This document shows positions 1 to 10,600 of a stretch of DNA of 50,896 nucleotides, one piece after another. The stretch lies in NCBI GenBank assembly GCA_018883125.1, contig VEQR01000014.1, forward strand, positions 1 through 50,896. Reading direction: 5' to 3'. The number at the start of each line of letters is the position of its first letter. The first letter of the stretch is position 1. The stretch is from Candidatus Kapaibacterium sp. (lineage in GTDB: Bacteria > Bacteroidota > Ignavibacteria > Kapaibacteriales > Kapaibacteriaceae). The notes below the pieces were generated by a model that saw nothing but the letters and a program-made list of their open reading frames with translations, was not told the origin of the DNA and searched no databases. A program made the position numbers and the translations under genes.

Positions 1-311
1 ACAAGGCTCTGAAGTCGAAGCGCAATGTATACGCCGTCGGGTGCAGCGTGGTACGCGCACTTGAGTCGAGCGTCCTCACGAGCGGCATCGTCAAGCCCAA
101 CAGGGGATGGACGGACAAGTTCATTCATCCGCCGTATGAGTTCAAGATCGCCAACCGCTTCATTACGAACTTCCATCAGCCGGCATCACCATCGCTTCTT
201 GTTGCCACGGCCTTTGCCGGCGGCAAGGATGCCATGTTCAAGGCGTACAAGCGAGCCATGAAAACAGATTACCGTCTGTTTGCGTATGGCGATGCATTGA
301 TGATCATCTGA
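1..311 (+). CDS. queA: S-adenosylmethionine:tRNA ribosyltransferase-isomerase, C-terminal fragment
   Basis: Partial gene; the 5' part lies outside the window and the reading frame enters at base 3. QueA transfers and isomerises the ribosyl group of SAM onto 7-aminomethyl-7-deazaguanine in tRNA, giving epoxyqueuosine, in the cytoplasm. The roughly 100 visible residues carry the family's C-terminal hallmarks: VVRALES, then FIHPPYEF, ITNFHQPASPSLL and the closing YRLFAYGDALMII, which match the usual TNFHLPxSTLL and YRFFSYGDAM blocks in order and spacing. The stop TGA is at 309-311, where the family normally ends. The next gene starts 20 bases downstream in the same direction. Nothing in the visible part suggests damage. 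Confidence 0.93.
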   Translation, partial: KALKSKRNVYAVGCSVVRALESSVLTSGIVKPNRGWTDKFIHPPYEFKIANRFITNFHQPASPSLLVATAFAGGKDAMFKAYKRAMKTDYRLFAYGDALMII

Positions 312-331
312 CCAAACGAACGGAGAATTCC

Positions 332-1828
332 ATGAGTGCGTATGCCGATCTTCAGCGCGTGATGAATACAGCTGCCGATCTTGGCGCAGCTGCGTCTGTG
401 CTTGGTTGGGACCAAGAGACCTACATGCCGGATGGATCTGTCAGTGGCCGAGCCGACCAGTTGGCAACGCTCTCTGGTCTGGTACATGAGACTGTGACGG
501 GCGAGAAAGCCACGACAATTGCTGAAAGGGTACGTTCGGAGTACGCAACGTATGAGGAACGTAAGCGTCGTGTTGCGGCCATGTTTCTTCGTGATTTCGA
601 CAATGCGAAAAAGCTGCCGGGCGAGCATGTGGAAGACATGGCGCGCACAGCTTCAATGGCACAGGACGCATGGAAGCGTGCCCGGGGCGCTTCGGACTTC
701 GCGATCTTTCAGCCCCTTCTTGAGAAAATCGTTGATCTTAAGCGCCGGGAATCTGAGCTTCTTGGTCCAGCAGAGCATCCCTATGACAATCTCTTAGACC
801 AGTTCGAGCCCGGCTTGACTGTAGCCAGCGTCACACCGGTGTTCGACGAACTCCGCGCGGGAACTGTTGAACTCATCCGGTCGATCGCCGAAGTGCAGGG
901 GCGTGTTTCAGACGAGGTCCTTTATCGGTCCTATCCGCCGGAGCAGCAAAAGCAGACCGCAACGTCGATTATTTCGGCACTCGGTTTTGACTTGTCTATC
1001 GGGCGGGTGGATTTGTCGGCGCATCCGTTCTGCACCAACTTCGGAAACAAGGATGTTCGATTGACGACCCGCATCCGCGAGAACGACCTGCGCTCCTGTC
1101 TTTTCGGACTCATTCATGAGGCCGGGCATGGCATGTATGAGCAGGGTATTGCTGATGATCTGAATCGTACCTCGGCAGGGGGCGGCGCAAGCATGGGCAT
1201 CCATGAATCGCAGTCGTTGTTCTGGGAGAACGTCATTGCCCGTAGCGAAGAGTTTTGGACTTGGGCGTTTCCAATCCTGCGGAAGCAGTTCCCCGATCAG
1301 CTTGCAGACCAGACAGTTCGTTCCTTCTACCAGGCCATCAACGTCATGCGTCCGTCACTTAACCGCGTCGAGAGTGATGAGCTGACGTATAACCTGCACA
1401 TTATCCTTCGGTTTGAGATTGAGCGCGAGCTCATTGCCGGTTCGCTGAGTGTTAAGGACATTCCTGAAGTATGGAACGAAAAGATGCAGACATCGCTCGG
1501 AGTCGTTCCTCCAAATGATGCTGAGGGCTGTCTGCAGGATGTTCACTGGTCATTTGGAGGCATCGGGTACTTTCCGTCCTATACCCTTGGCAAGCTCTAT
1601 GCTGCGATGGAGTGGAACACCATGCAGCAGGACATTCCAGACGTTCGCAATAAGGTTGCTTCCGGTGACTTTGCCCCAATCCTATCGTGGCTCCGGGAGA
1701 AGATTCATACGCACGGTCGCACCGAGTTCCCGCATGAGATCGTCCAGCGCGTCTGTGGTCGCCCCCTGACGGCAAAGGACTTCCTCGACTACGTCGGTGG
1801 CAAGGCCCGCGACGTCTATGGCTTCTGA
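332..1828 (+). CDS. M32 family metallocarboxypeptidase (thermostable carboxypeptidase Taq type)
   Basis: A 498-residue cytoplasmic zinc carboxypeptidase that removes C-terminal amino acids from peptides. The zinc motif HEAGH is at residues 262-266 and the third ligand is probably Glu292 in the GIHESQS motif. The helical N-terminal region (LGWDQETYMP near residue 25) and the C-terminal GYFPSYTLG and RPLTAKDFLDY motifs are standard for family M32, and the length is normal (about 500). A GGAG ribosome-binding site sits about 8 bases before the ATG. The gene follows queA closely. Its last codons overlap the start of the downstream uracil-DNA glycosylase gene, so the two are probably co-translated. 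The assignment to M32 is secure; the physiological substrate is unknown. Confidence 0.95.
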   Translation: MSAYADLQRVMNTAADLGAAASVLGWDQETYMPDGSVSGRADQLATLSGLVHETVTGEKATTIAERVRSEYATYEERKRRVAAMFLRDFDNAKKLPGEHVEDMARTASMAQDAWKRARGASDFAIFQPLLEKIVDLKRRESELLGPAEHPYDNLLDQFEPGLTVASVTPVFDELRAGTVELIRSIAEVQGRVSDEVLYRSYPPEQQKQTATSIISALGFDLSIGRVDLSAHPFCTNFGNKDVRLTTRIRENDLRSCLFGLIHEAGHGMYEQGIADDLNRTSAGGGASMGIHESQSLFWENVIARSEEFWTWAFPILRKQFPDQLADQTVRSFYQAINVMRPSLNRVESDELTYNLHIILRFEIERELIAGSLSVKDIPEVWNEKMQTSLGVVPPNDAEGCLQDVHWSFGGIGYFPSYTLGKLYAAMEWNTMQQDIPDVRNKVASGDFAPILSWLREKIHTHGRTEFPHEIVQRVCGRPLTAKDFLDYVGGKARDVYGF

Positions 1829-2510
1829 GACATTTGCGGAATTCGTCGAGAGCTTTCTTCGTAACGTCAGCATCCCTGAGCCTCTGCCTTCTGGAATAGA
1901 GGTGTTGCAGCCATATAGCGATGCCGAGGTTCGCCGTGTGCTTCACACAATGTGCGTTCGATACTATGCAAAGTCATCTCGGCGTATTGGCGTATGGGGT
2001 ATCAATCCGGGTCGATTCGGTGCCGGTCTCACGGGGCTTGCCTTTACTGATCCATGGGCCGTACAGCATGATCTCGGCATCAACACAACACTCGGTGGAC
2101 GTCGGGAGATGTCGGCGGAATTCATCTCGATGGTCATTGCCGCCTATGGCGGACCACAGACATTCTACCATGACGTGTACATGTCGGCATTGTCGCCTCT
2201 GGGGTTTATCCGCAAGGGCGTGAACATCAATTTCTACGATGACCCTGCGCTCGAGAAACTGATGACGCCGAATATCATCAGGTGGATGGATGACGTTCTT
2301 TCCCACAACGTGCGCAGGGACGTGACAATTCTGCTCGGATCCGGGAAGCTCCGCACCTTCATGGAACGGTCAGTGAGAGAGGCCGTTGGAGTTTCGGAAG
2401 TGATCTATCTCGACCATCCTCGATACATCATGCAGTATCGACGTAGCTCTGTGCTGGAATACGTTCAGCTGTACGTTGACACCATCCGTGAGGCCGTACA
2501 TTCAACCTAG
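1818..2510 (+). CDS. SMUG2-like (DUF4918-type) uracil-DNA glycosylase
   Basis: A 230-residue protein of the uracil-DNA glycosylase superfamily, predicted to excise uracil and related damaged bases from DNA. Motif 1, GINPGRFG at residues 61-68, matches the SMUG1 GMNPGPFG motif with the key Asn at 63. It is followed by TGLAFTDP, which parallels the TGVPFG stretch of SMUG proteins. The second loop appears as DHPRYIMQYRR near residue 200, the form seen in bacterial SMUG2/DUF4918 members. The ATG at 1818 lies inside the end of the carboxypeptidase gene (11-base overlap); an in-frame GTG at 1797 is a less likely start. The 3' end overlaps the convergent glycosyltransferase gene by 9 bases. Family membership is well supported; substrate range is inferred. 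Confidence 0.85.
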   Translation: MASETFAEFVESFLRNVSIPEPLPSGIEVLQPYSDAEVRRVLHTMCVRYYAKSSRRIGVWGINPGRFGAGLTGLAFTDPWAVQHDLGINTTLGGRREMSAEFISMVIAAYGGPQTFYHDVYMSALSPLGFIRKGVNINFYDDPALEKLMTPNIIRWMDDVLSHNVRRDVTILLGSGKLRTFMERSVREAVGVSEVIYLDHPRYIMQYRRSSVLEYVQLYVDTIREAVHST

Positions 2511-3650
2511 CAGCTTATCGGTCAGCCCAGTAGCAGTGAGCAGTTGTGCGAGCACACGTCTTGATTCATCCCGAGTGATCGTCCATGTCTGCGGTGGAAG
2601 AGCTTTGCATCGATCTCGCAACACGATGTAATCGGCTGCCGTCAGGTCCTTTAGCGCCGCATGGATTCTCTCTGGACTGACGTCATTTAGAACGATTCCG
2701 ATCCCGAGGGCATCATAGTATCTCCCAGTCTCAACGGTGCGCTGCGCAATCGGAACAACTCCTGCACGGCCCGATTCATAGATGCGGTTTGCTAAGGCCA
2801 ATGCAGAGTTCTGACCTTCGAGGAAGAAGTCGATCGTCCACGAGAAGTGGACGCCATCATAGATCTCGTCAAGGCCTTCGGGATACTGATACGGACCTTT
2901 GTAGGCGATCCATGCTGACCGGCCGACGATCTCGTCGAAATCGGGAATCTGATCATGCGAAACCCGACCTCGAATCACCACACGGATCGAACCGTTGGCA
3001 CTGGACGTTAGTTCGTCGAGAATGCGAAGGCTCTTTGCGCACCGTATCGCCCCATTCCACGCGATGATCCATGGGGGAGCCTCGGCAGGGGGCTGACATC
3101 GCGTTGTGGTTGGAACACCAAAGACCTTGTTCTCGATGAGAATTACCGGTAGAGTGATCTTCGCGATAGTCTGGAAATAGCTGTTAACATAGGCCGAGGA
3201 GCTTGTGATGAGTCCGGCGCAGCTTCGCGACAGCCTACGCTCAAGAGCTCGCAAGAGGCGCGGTGCAAGCCCCGTGCCCAGCATCAGCCGGTGAACGTCC
3301 AGGCATTCATAGATCAGGGGAATTTGACGTCCTGCGCGCATTTGCACAACCCGAGCCAGAACCAGCATTTCGAGGTTTCGGGCGATGATCATGTCCGCCT
3401 CGAAGACGGTATCTCGGCGAACAAGAAGCTTCATCGACTGCGCGAGGACGGTGAGCATTCGGTGCAGGAATCGGGCATTATGGGTTTGCGCCAGCACTGT
3501 TGCCGAAGAAAACTCCGGTACAAAGCGACGATCACGCACGAAACCAACCAGAGCTACGTCCGCACCGGCGTCGGTGAACATCTCCACACGTCGTTTCACC
3601 GCTGCGTCGGATAAATCGTGGACGAAATATCGTATGTTCACGCTGCTCAT
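2502..3650 (-). CDS. GT-B fold glycosyltransferase-like protein
   Basis: A 382-residue protein resembling family 4-type glycosyltransferases. No signal peptide is visible. The N-terminal half has the alternating strand/helix pattern of a GT-B Rossmann domain (NIRYFVHDLSDAAVKRR, later LIYECLDVHRLMLG and LITSSSAYV). The second half starts near WIIAWNGAIRCAKSL and ends in a region with the ESGRAGVVPIAQ pattern, where nucleotide-sugar GT-B enzymes place their donor-binding segment. The exact EX7E motif of canonical GT4 enzymes is not obvious, so donor and acceptor cannot be named. The chosen ATG at 3650 follows a TTG possibility at 3659. A near-consensus -7 box (TATTATTG) lies 6 bases before the ATG. 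It is divergent from the SIMPL gene and convergent with the glycosylase gene. Confidence 0.7.
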   Translation of the reverse strand: MSSVNIRYFVHDLSDAAVKRRVEMFTDAGADVALVGFVRDRRFVPEFSSATVLAQTHNARFLHRMLTVLAQSMKLLVRRDTVFEADMIIARNLEMLVLARVVQMRAGRQIPLIYECLDVHRLMLGTGLAPRLLRALERRLSRSCAGLITSSSAYVNSYFQTIAKITLPVILIENKVFGVPTTTRCQPPAEAPPWIIAWNGAIRCAKSLRILDELTSSANGSIRVVIRGRVSHDQIPDFDEIVGRSAWIAYKGPYQYPEGLDEIYDGVHFSWTIDFFLEGQNSALALANRIYESGRAGVVPIAQRTVETGRYYDALGIGIVLNDVSPERIHAALKDLTAADYIVLRDRCKALPPQTWTITRDESRRVLAQLLTATGLTDKLLG

Positions 3651-3698
3651 CGGCGTCAATAATAGGTACCCTTTTTCAATCTCATTGGAGTTTGCATC

Positions 3699-4427
3699 GT
3701 GAAGCGCGATTGGTTGCCCACCACTCTACTTGCTGCGGCAATTGTCCTAGCGGCAATTATTGTTTCATATACCGTCATCTCTTCACTGTCGAAGCAAGAG
3801 CAGATCTCTGTTACGGGGCTTGCACAGGTCGACTTCATGAGTGATGTGATCGTTTGGGAAGGAAGCTTTGAGCGAAAGGCCATGGAGCTGAACGAGGCAT
3901 ACGCGCTGATTCGCAGTGATGCGGATGTTATCAGAAAATACCTCGCTGAAAAGGGCGTGAATCCCAAAGAGATTGTCATCGGCGCTGTGGAGATCAAGAA
4001 GTCTTTTGCAGAAGTACCGGTCGGCGACAACCTTGTCCAAAAGTTCGATGGATATCTGCTGACGCAAAGTGTGAAGATCGAGAGCCGAAATGTCGATCAT
4101 ATCGAAATGGTGAGTCGGGAGATTTCGGAGCTTCTCAATTCCGGTCTAGCTCTGCAGTCAGAGGTTCCGAAGTATTACTACTCGAAATTGAAAGACCTGA
4201 AGATTGATCTCTTAAAGCAGGCATCGGCCGACGGTATGGAGCGTGCCAAAGCAATTGCTGTCAATTCAGGTAGCTCGCTCGGTAAGCTGTTTCAGGGTAA
4301 CATGGGGACATTTCAGATCACGGCACCAAACTCCGACGAGGAATACTCCTGGGGAGGTGCCTTTAATACCACCAGCCGTCGTAAAACAGCCAGTATTACC
4401 GTGAAAATGGAGTTTCTGGTCCAATAA
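3699..4427 (+). CDS. SIMPL domain (DUF541) protein with N-terminal membrane anchor
   Basis: A 242-residue protein with a single N-terminal hydrophobic segment (residues about 8-30) acting as an uncleaved anchor or signal, followed by a SIMPL/DUF541 domain facing the periplasm. Typical features are ISVTGLAQVDFMSDVIVWEGSF at the domain start, the helix around SDADVIRKYLAEKGV and a C-terminal strand ending RRKTASITVKMEFLVQ. The start is GTG; a TTGGAG ribosome-binding site 8 bases upstream supports it over later codons. The molecular function of bacterial SIMPL proteins (related to BP26 and YggE) is poorly known; envelope stress roles have been proposed. The next gene follows after about 60 bases but has its own leader. 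Confidence 0.85.
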   Translation: MKRDWLPTTLLAAAIVLAAIIVSYTVISSLSKQEQISVTGLAQVDFMSDVIVWEGSFERKAMELNEAYALIRSDADVIRKYLAEKGVNPKEIVIGAVEIKKSFAEVPVGDNLVQKFDGYLLTQSVKIESRNVDHIEMVSREISELLNSGLALQSEVPKYYYSKLKDLKIDLLKQASADGMERAKAIAVNSGSSLGKLFQGNMGTFQITAPNSDEEYSWGGAFNTTSRRKTASITVKMEFLVQ

Positions 4428-4486
4428 TTTCGTAGGCGTTGTTCATCCGTCGGCGTATTTTGCCCAGTCATTTTCTGGGGATTGAA

Positions 4487-7400
4487 ATGTCGACAATGCA
4501 ACGTGCGTTTGGCATCGCATTCGCGATGTTGGTGCTCTGCTTCGTGACTGTCAGTGCAGCTGACGATGTGCAAACCGCTGGCCTTATTCGGAACGCCGGC
4601 CAATGGCCCAACAATGTTGTGGCATACAGTCACATCAGGGGCGTTGATGTATGGGTGACGCGCAACGGAGTCGTCGTCGACGAATATCTCGTGAGTGACG
4701 GCATTAGGACCGGCAACGTGGTTGAAGAGTACTTCGTTGGAGCGTCCGTAGTAGACGTGCCCGCCCCGGCTGGCTCGACGAGCGTGTCGTTCTTTACGAA
4801 CGGCTCTCATACACCGATACTCACGACCGCATCACGGGCTGACGTCATTCCATTCCGGTTCCCATCAGGTGCCGTTGTCAATGTCTCCGTCGCTGCTGAT
4901 GGAAGGATCGTGCGCTCGCTTCGCGAGGGAGACGAATCGCTGGCCAATAGTGTTACATACCTCCGTAAAGGTGATGTCAACAAAAACCAGACTATGGATG
5001 CCACCAAGGCGCAGTCCTTCGTGTACGGTTCGTATCTCGGTGGTGCGCAGTTTGATGCCATTACGAACATGGAGATGATGCCCAACGGGAATGTACTTGT
5101 TGCCGGTACGACACGGGAGCTCGCCTTTCCAACCGGTCTTGGTGGCTATTCTAAGACCATCAAGGCAGACCACGATGCCTTCGTTCTGATCTGTGACGCG
5201 AAGTTTCAGACCATCAAGGCAATGTCGTTTTTGGGAGGGTCAGGAGTAGACCGAACGCGTTCCCTTGCGCGAGACGACCAGAACAACATTTACCTCGCGA
5301 TAGAAACAAATTCGACGGATATGCCCGCCACACCATCTGCACAATCCAAGACGAACAAGGGTGGTTATGATGCCTTTGTTGCTCGGTTTGATTCCACGCT
5401 GACAAAGCTTCTTGCCGGGTTTTATCATGGTGGAAACCGCGATGATTCTCCCCGGAGCATTACGGTAGATCAGACTGGTTTGATCTATCTGGCAGGGGGT
5501 ACGATGTCGACGTCAGGCATGCCCAACAACATGACGCCAACGGCAAGTCTTACGTGGACCTATCAGGAAGGCATGAATACCAAGACGACAACCGTCGTGA
5601 TCAGTGCCGGCAACACCAACATGGGGCAAATGGATGGGTTTGTGGCCATCTATTCTCCGTCTGGCAGCATGCAGAAGTCGCGGTATTATGGCAATACTGG
5701 CAACGACATTATTACCAATGTAGCAGTGGACAGCCGCGGGTACATCGTCGTAACTGGTTCAACGACGTCGACGACCTTTGAAGCAATTCCAGCTGCCCAC
5801 CCAACATGGAGCGGGCGCTTGCCATATCGCAAAACATTCGGTGGTGGCACCACGGATGCCTTCATCGCAAAGATGAGTAGCGGACTGAATTTTTCTCAGT
5901 CAGATGGTGTGACCTTTGCCACTCTCTTCGGCGGTAACAAAGAGGAAGAACCAGTATCGCTATGGCTCGATGACGCAGGGAAGATTTTCGTTGCGGGCAA
6001 TACAACTTCGACGAATCTTCCTACCTCCGGTTCGGTCTACCCTACAGCCCTTGGAAAGCAAGACGGATTTGTCATTCAAATGGCGGACAATGGAACTTCG
6101 CTGTTGAATGGAACATACATTGGTGGTGCCGGTGATGACGTCGTCCGTAATGTGCGCCCAAGTCAGCGGACCTCGGCATTCCTCGTCTGCGGCGCAACAA
6201 CTTCTATGGACTTTCCTATCGAAGGCGTCGGAGCGATGTCCGAACGATTTGGTCCAACCGATGGGTTCTTCACCATGATGAACTTTGGTTCTCTGACGTT
6301 GTCGAGCCTTCTGGGTGGACTCCAGGCTGACACCGTCGCTGACTTCCTCCTTGATTTTCGCGGCGATGCGATGCTTGCCGCAAATACGACGTCTGGAAAC
6401 CTCCGCGTGCACGACTCTGCCTATGCAAAGCCAGGGGGCGGTTCGGACGGCTACCTGACAAAGTACTCGCCGGGTATCCTCGAGATCGTAACGCCAAAGG
6501 GTGGTGAGATATACTGTGTTGGTTCCAGCAAGCCCCTTTCTTGGGATGCCTCTGGTGTTTCCGACACAACGAAGTTCCGAATCGAGTACTCCGTCGAAGG
6601 GTCAGGTAAGTGGTCAGACGTTGTCAAGAGCATCGGCGGACGGTCCTACCTCTGGAAAATCCCGGCAAGCGTTGTCGCTGGCACCTATCGCATCCGAATA
6701 TCAACGGTCAATGGCCACGTAAGTGAGCTCACGACGCCCTTTACCATCGACATTCCGCCGACGATCAGTAAGCAGCCGATTTCGGCAACGGTGTGTGAAG
6801 GGGGCAAGCTGATGGTTGCCGTTACTGCCTCGAGTGTGGCAGCCAAGTACCAATGGAAGAAAGATGGGGTTGTGATTCCTGGCGCAACAGCCGCGACGTA
6901 TTCGGTTGACACCGCAACGTCGGCAATGGCTGGGCGCTATGAGTGCGTTATCACAGGAGATTGTCCGCCCGCCGTAACATCGCAGCCAGCCACCATCACA
7001 ATCACGGCAAAACCCGTCATCACGTCGCAGCCTGTGTCGCAGACACTTGATCTTGGCAAGCCCCTTACGTTGACGGTTGCTGCAACTGGACCGGGCCTAA
7101 CCTACCAGTGGATGAAGGATGGCGTGAAGGTAGATCAGGCCACCACGGCTACACTTAGCATTGCTTCCGTAAGCAAGAGTGACGAGGGAAGCTATGCGTG
7201 TGACGTAACGGGTGCATGCGGTATAACAACGTCTTCTGCCGCTATAATTCGCGTTAACAATGGGACGTCAGTTGGTGAGTACAGTGATAAGGATCTCGCC
7301 ATTCATCTTGTTGGACCTTCACCGGCATCAGATGTTGTCGTTTTCGCTGCTACTGCAACATCAGAGGCAGTTGGTCGCTTGACGATCATCGATATTCTCG

Positions 7401-7552
7401 GTTCTCCAGTGAAGGTTGTGGATTATCGGACTGTACCTACGCAGGAAGTACGTCATTCGGTGGACATTCATGACCTTGCGGCTGGTGTTTACGTGGCTGA
7501 GTTCCTGATCGGCGGTAGCCAGGTTGACATCCCGTTCACTGTGCGCCGCTGA
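4487..7552 (+). CDS. Secreted SBBP beta-propeller protein with Ig-like domains and T9SS sorting tail (copy 1)
   Basis: A 1021-residue exported protein. Residues 1-24 are a signal peptide (hydrophobic AFGIAFAMLVLCFVTVSA). After a conserved IRNAGQWPNNV block, residues about 180-665 hold repeated SBBP-type blades with recurring YLGG..D, DAFV and AGTT motifs. Residues about 670-755 form a beta-sandwich starting PKGGEIYCVGSSKPLSW, two Ig-like domains follow (about 757-840 and 842-925), and the last about 95 residues are a T9SS type A-like sorting domain ending in AAGVYVAEFLIGG and VRR. It is predicted to cross the outer membrane by the type IX system and be surface-bound or released. The ATG at 4487 has a GGGGA element 6 bases before it; 4496 is an alternative. 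It is a tandem paralogue of the next gene. The ligand is unknown. Confidence 0.85.
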   Translation: MSTMQRAFGIAFAMLVLCFVTVSAADDVQTAGLIRNAGQWPNNVVAYSHIRGVDVWVTRNGVVVDEYLVSDGIRTGNVVEEYFVGASVVDVPAPAGSTSVSFFTNGSHTPILTTASRADVIPFRFPSGAVVNVSVAADGRIVRSLREGDESLANSVTYLRKGDVNKNQTMDATKAQSFVYGSYLGGAQFDAITNMEMMPNGNVLVAGTTRELAFPTGLGGYSKTIKADHDAFVLICDAKFQTIKAMSFLGGSGVDRTRSLARDDQNNIYLAIETNSTDMPATPSAQSKTNKGGYDAFVARFDSTLTKLLAGFYHGGNRDDSPRSITVDQTGLIYLAGGTMSTSGMPNNMTPTASLTWTYQEGMNTKTTTVVISAGNTNMGQMDGFVAIYSPSGSMQKSRYYGNTGNDIITNVAVDSRGYIVVTGSTTSTTFEAIPAAHPTWSGRLPYRKTFGGGTTDAFIAKMSSGLNFSQSDGVTFATLFGGNKEEEPVSLWLDDAGKIFVAGNTTSTNLPTSGSVYPTALGKQDGFVIQMADNGTSLLNGTYIGGAGDDVVRNVRPSQRTSAFLVCGATTSMDFPIEGVGAMSERFGPTDGFFTMMNFGSLTLSSLLGGLQADTVADFLLDFRGDAMLAANTTSGNLRVHDSAYAKPGGGSDGYLTKYSPGILEIVTPKGGEIYCVGSSKPLSWDASGVSDTTKFRIEYSVEGSGKWSDVVKSIGGRSYLWKIPASVVAGTYRIRISTVNGHVSELTTPFTIDIPPTISKQPISATVCEGGKLMVAVTASSVAAKYQWKKDGVVIPGATAATYSVDTATSAMAGRYECVITGDCPPAVTSQPATITITAKPVITSQPVSQTLDLGKPLTLTVAATGPGLTYQWMKDGVKVDQATTATLSIASVSKSDEGSYACDVTGACGITTSSAAIIRVNNGTSVGEYSDKDLAIHLVGPSPASDVVVFAATATSEAVGRLTIIDILGSPVKVVDYRTVPTQEVRHSVDIHDLAAGVYVAEFLIGGSQVDIPFTVRR

Positions 7553-7650
7553 CCATATTCACCACCACGCAGTTGCGCACATGCCGGTTTCAGTAATGTG
7601 CATTCTGTACAGACAATGAACGTGTTCGGTGTCAACTGTTCGTCACGTGT

Positions 7651-10600
7651 ATGAGACGACTGTTATTATCTTTTCTCGCGATTCTCACTGCCTGGCTCGA
7701 CGTCAGCGCGATTTGTAGGCAGGTAACATCGGAGGATGATGCAACACCCATCGGCATCATTCGAAATGGTGGACAGTGGCCCGATAGCGTGCTGGCCTTG
7801 TACCATGCATCAGGACGTGATGTGTGGTTTACCAAAAGTGGTGTGATTCGTGACTCATACATCACCAGTGGTGCTAATCGTGTCGGACAGGTAGTGTATG
7901 AACCCTTCGGTGACGCGAAACCTTTTGACCAAACTGACAGCATCGGGGATGTTCCAATCACGTATATCAAAGGCAGCGTGGGTTCGACCATATCCACAGT
8001 TGCATCCATAAATCAATCGGTACGATACATTCATCCAGAAAATAGGGAAGTAACGTTTCGGATTTCGCGTGCGGGTGACCTAGTTCGCATCGAGCGGGGA
8101 ATCACTACTCTCGACACGAAGCTGTTGCGCCAAAGCGCTCGAAATGATAAGGGGCAGGAATCTGTTCTGGCAAAGGCATCCTCTGTGTTTACGGTGGGAA
8201 GCTATTTCGGAGGACCGGGCATTGATGAGATCGCGGCGATGGAGACTTTGCCCGACGGTACAATACTGATAGCTGGTTCCACAACACAAACAATGTTCCC
8301 GGAAAACCTTGGTGGATATTCTCGAGTGCTTGGTGGAAACTCCGATGGTTTCCTCGCTCGCATCGATGGATCATTTCGGAAAATCTATCGTTGGACGTTC
8401 ATTGGAGGTTCCGGTATCGACAGGATCAAGGGAATCGCGTTTGATAAAGCACGACGTATCTGCATCGTGACGCAGACCGACTCCTATGACATGCCTGTTC
8501 TGGCATTGGGATATACGCCCAAAACATCAGGTGGATATGAGGCTCACATTGCAGTTCTCGATTCAACGATGTCGAAGCTGGAGATGGGAACCTACCATGG
8601 CGGTACGAGCGATGACATCCCCTGTTGCATATCTGCTGACATCTTCGATGAAATCGTCATTGCAGGAACCACGACGTCGTACACAGGAATGCCCACAACG
8701 AAATCCACGCTTGAAGCAATCAGCGGCACCTACGAGTCGGGCGGTCGTACACTTGGGTACAGCTTTCAAGTGTCGAGCGGTAGACAAAGTGGAGGTAAAT
8801 CGGATGGTTTTATCGCGATTTATACAACGATGGGACAGCTCCGTGCTGCTCGCTACTATGGGGATGAGGGGAATGACACGATCACGGCCATGACAACGGA
8901 CAAACGTGGAAGAATCGTTTTTGCCGGAACCACAACAAGTCAGACGTTGACGACGGTACCTATTGTCTTTTCGGGATGGCCCGGACGCGTTCCACTTGTA
9001 CGATCCTACGCAGGTGGTGCGTCTGACGGATTCCTTGTGAAGATGAATCGGAATCTGAAATTGACGCAGACAGATAATGACGGCAATTTTGTCACCTACT
9101 TTGGTGGTAATGGAATCGATCGTATCACTGCGATTGACCTTGGAGTAAAGGAAGACATCTTCTTTGTTGGAAGTACCACTTCCAACGGATTTTATCGGTC
9201 GTCAAGCATCCAAAGCTCAGTTGCTGATAAGGGCGATGCGTACGTTGGCTGGTTGCGAACTGATGGAACAACTCTGGATGGTTTTACCTATTGGGGCGGA
9301 TCGGCTGATGATGAGGCACTCGCTGTGCAAGCCGACACCATGGCTGTTCGCGTCCTTTTTGGCGGCCGAACGTATTCCGAGGACTTCCCAACGATCGGGG
9401 CAGGATCTGTAGCCGGAATCAATGGTGAATACGATGGCTTTATTACAGCTCTTGACTTCAAGAGAGCCCGATTCTCGACACTCGTATCTGGAATCGGCAA
9501 CGATGAAGTTGTAGCATTCACGCAAGCGAAGAACTGCGATGCAGTCTTTGCGTTGAATACAACGTCTGATGATCTTCCCGTTACCGATTCGGCAGTTATG
9601 CGAATGCAGATTGGAGCTGGAAGCTATCTCAGTCGATACTCTCTTGGAGAGATAACACTCTCAACTCCTAAGGATGGGGATTTTGTCTGTGCAGGATCCG
9701 TGGTCAACATCTCATGGCAGACCTCAGGGCTTTCTGACACCGTGCGGTACTTCCTGGAGTATCGTAAAGTGGGAGCCAGTAATTGGACTACCATCGCTAA
9801 GAGTCTACGGTCGAAGTCGACCACATGGACAGTTCCTAGGGCAATCGTGCCAGGTGCCTACGAGGTTCGTGTCACGTCGCAGTTTGGGCATGCATCCAAG
9901 ACCACCAATCCGATTACGATAGACGTCAACCCCGCTGTGTCCTTACGATCATCCCCTCCGCGTGATTGTGAGGGGGCCTCAGTGCGGATGGTAGCGATAC
10001 CAGCCAACGTTGTCGCGACGTTTCAATGGCGACGAGATGGTGTCAATCTATCCGGATCAACGGATTCGGTATACGTGATCACGTCACTGGACGCTGGGAA
10101 TGTCGGACAATATGACTGCGTTGTCGGTGGACTCTGTTCACAGAGCGATACGTCAAAACCTCTTGAAGTGGGCGTTACGCTTCGCCCCGTTATCCGATCA
10201 CAGCCAATGTCGATTTCCGTCAATGTTGGCGAACGAATTCGCCTTGGCGTAGCAGTCGATGGGGCTGGCATGTCGTATCAGTGGTTCAGGGACAGTGTAA
10301 AGCTCAAAAACGCCGTCAACTCTGAGTACATCGTCGACAAGGCAACGGCCGCCGATAGCGGTCGATACTGGTGCTCCGTTTCCAATGTTTGCGGAACATC
10401 GGTCTCGGACACCGCCATAGTAGACGTTCGTGTTGGTACGTCGGTTTTCGAACAGCGATTTGATTCCGTCGCTCTTCGTTTGCTCTCGCCTCAGCCAGTT
10501 AGCGATGAACTCCTCATTGAATGTCGTGTGCCGGCCGAAACACTCAGTGTCTGTCTCACCGATCTGCGTGGACGTCAATTGATAGAACCCAAGGGAGTGA

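Noticed and set aside
1452-1946. Minus-strand open frame of 164 codons
   Set aside because: Lies opposite the well-supported carboxypeptidase and glycosylase genes, has no recognisable domain and is rich in Arg/Ser as antisense frames are.
4437-4486. TATTTTG before the first SBBP gene as a promoter
   Set aside because: One base short of TAnnTTTG and no -33 box at the right distance.
7553-7650. GCACAT/ATGTGC inverted repeat as a terminator
   Set aside because: Six-base stem, 13-base loop, no T run.
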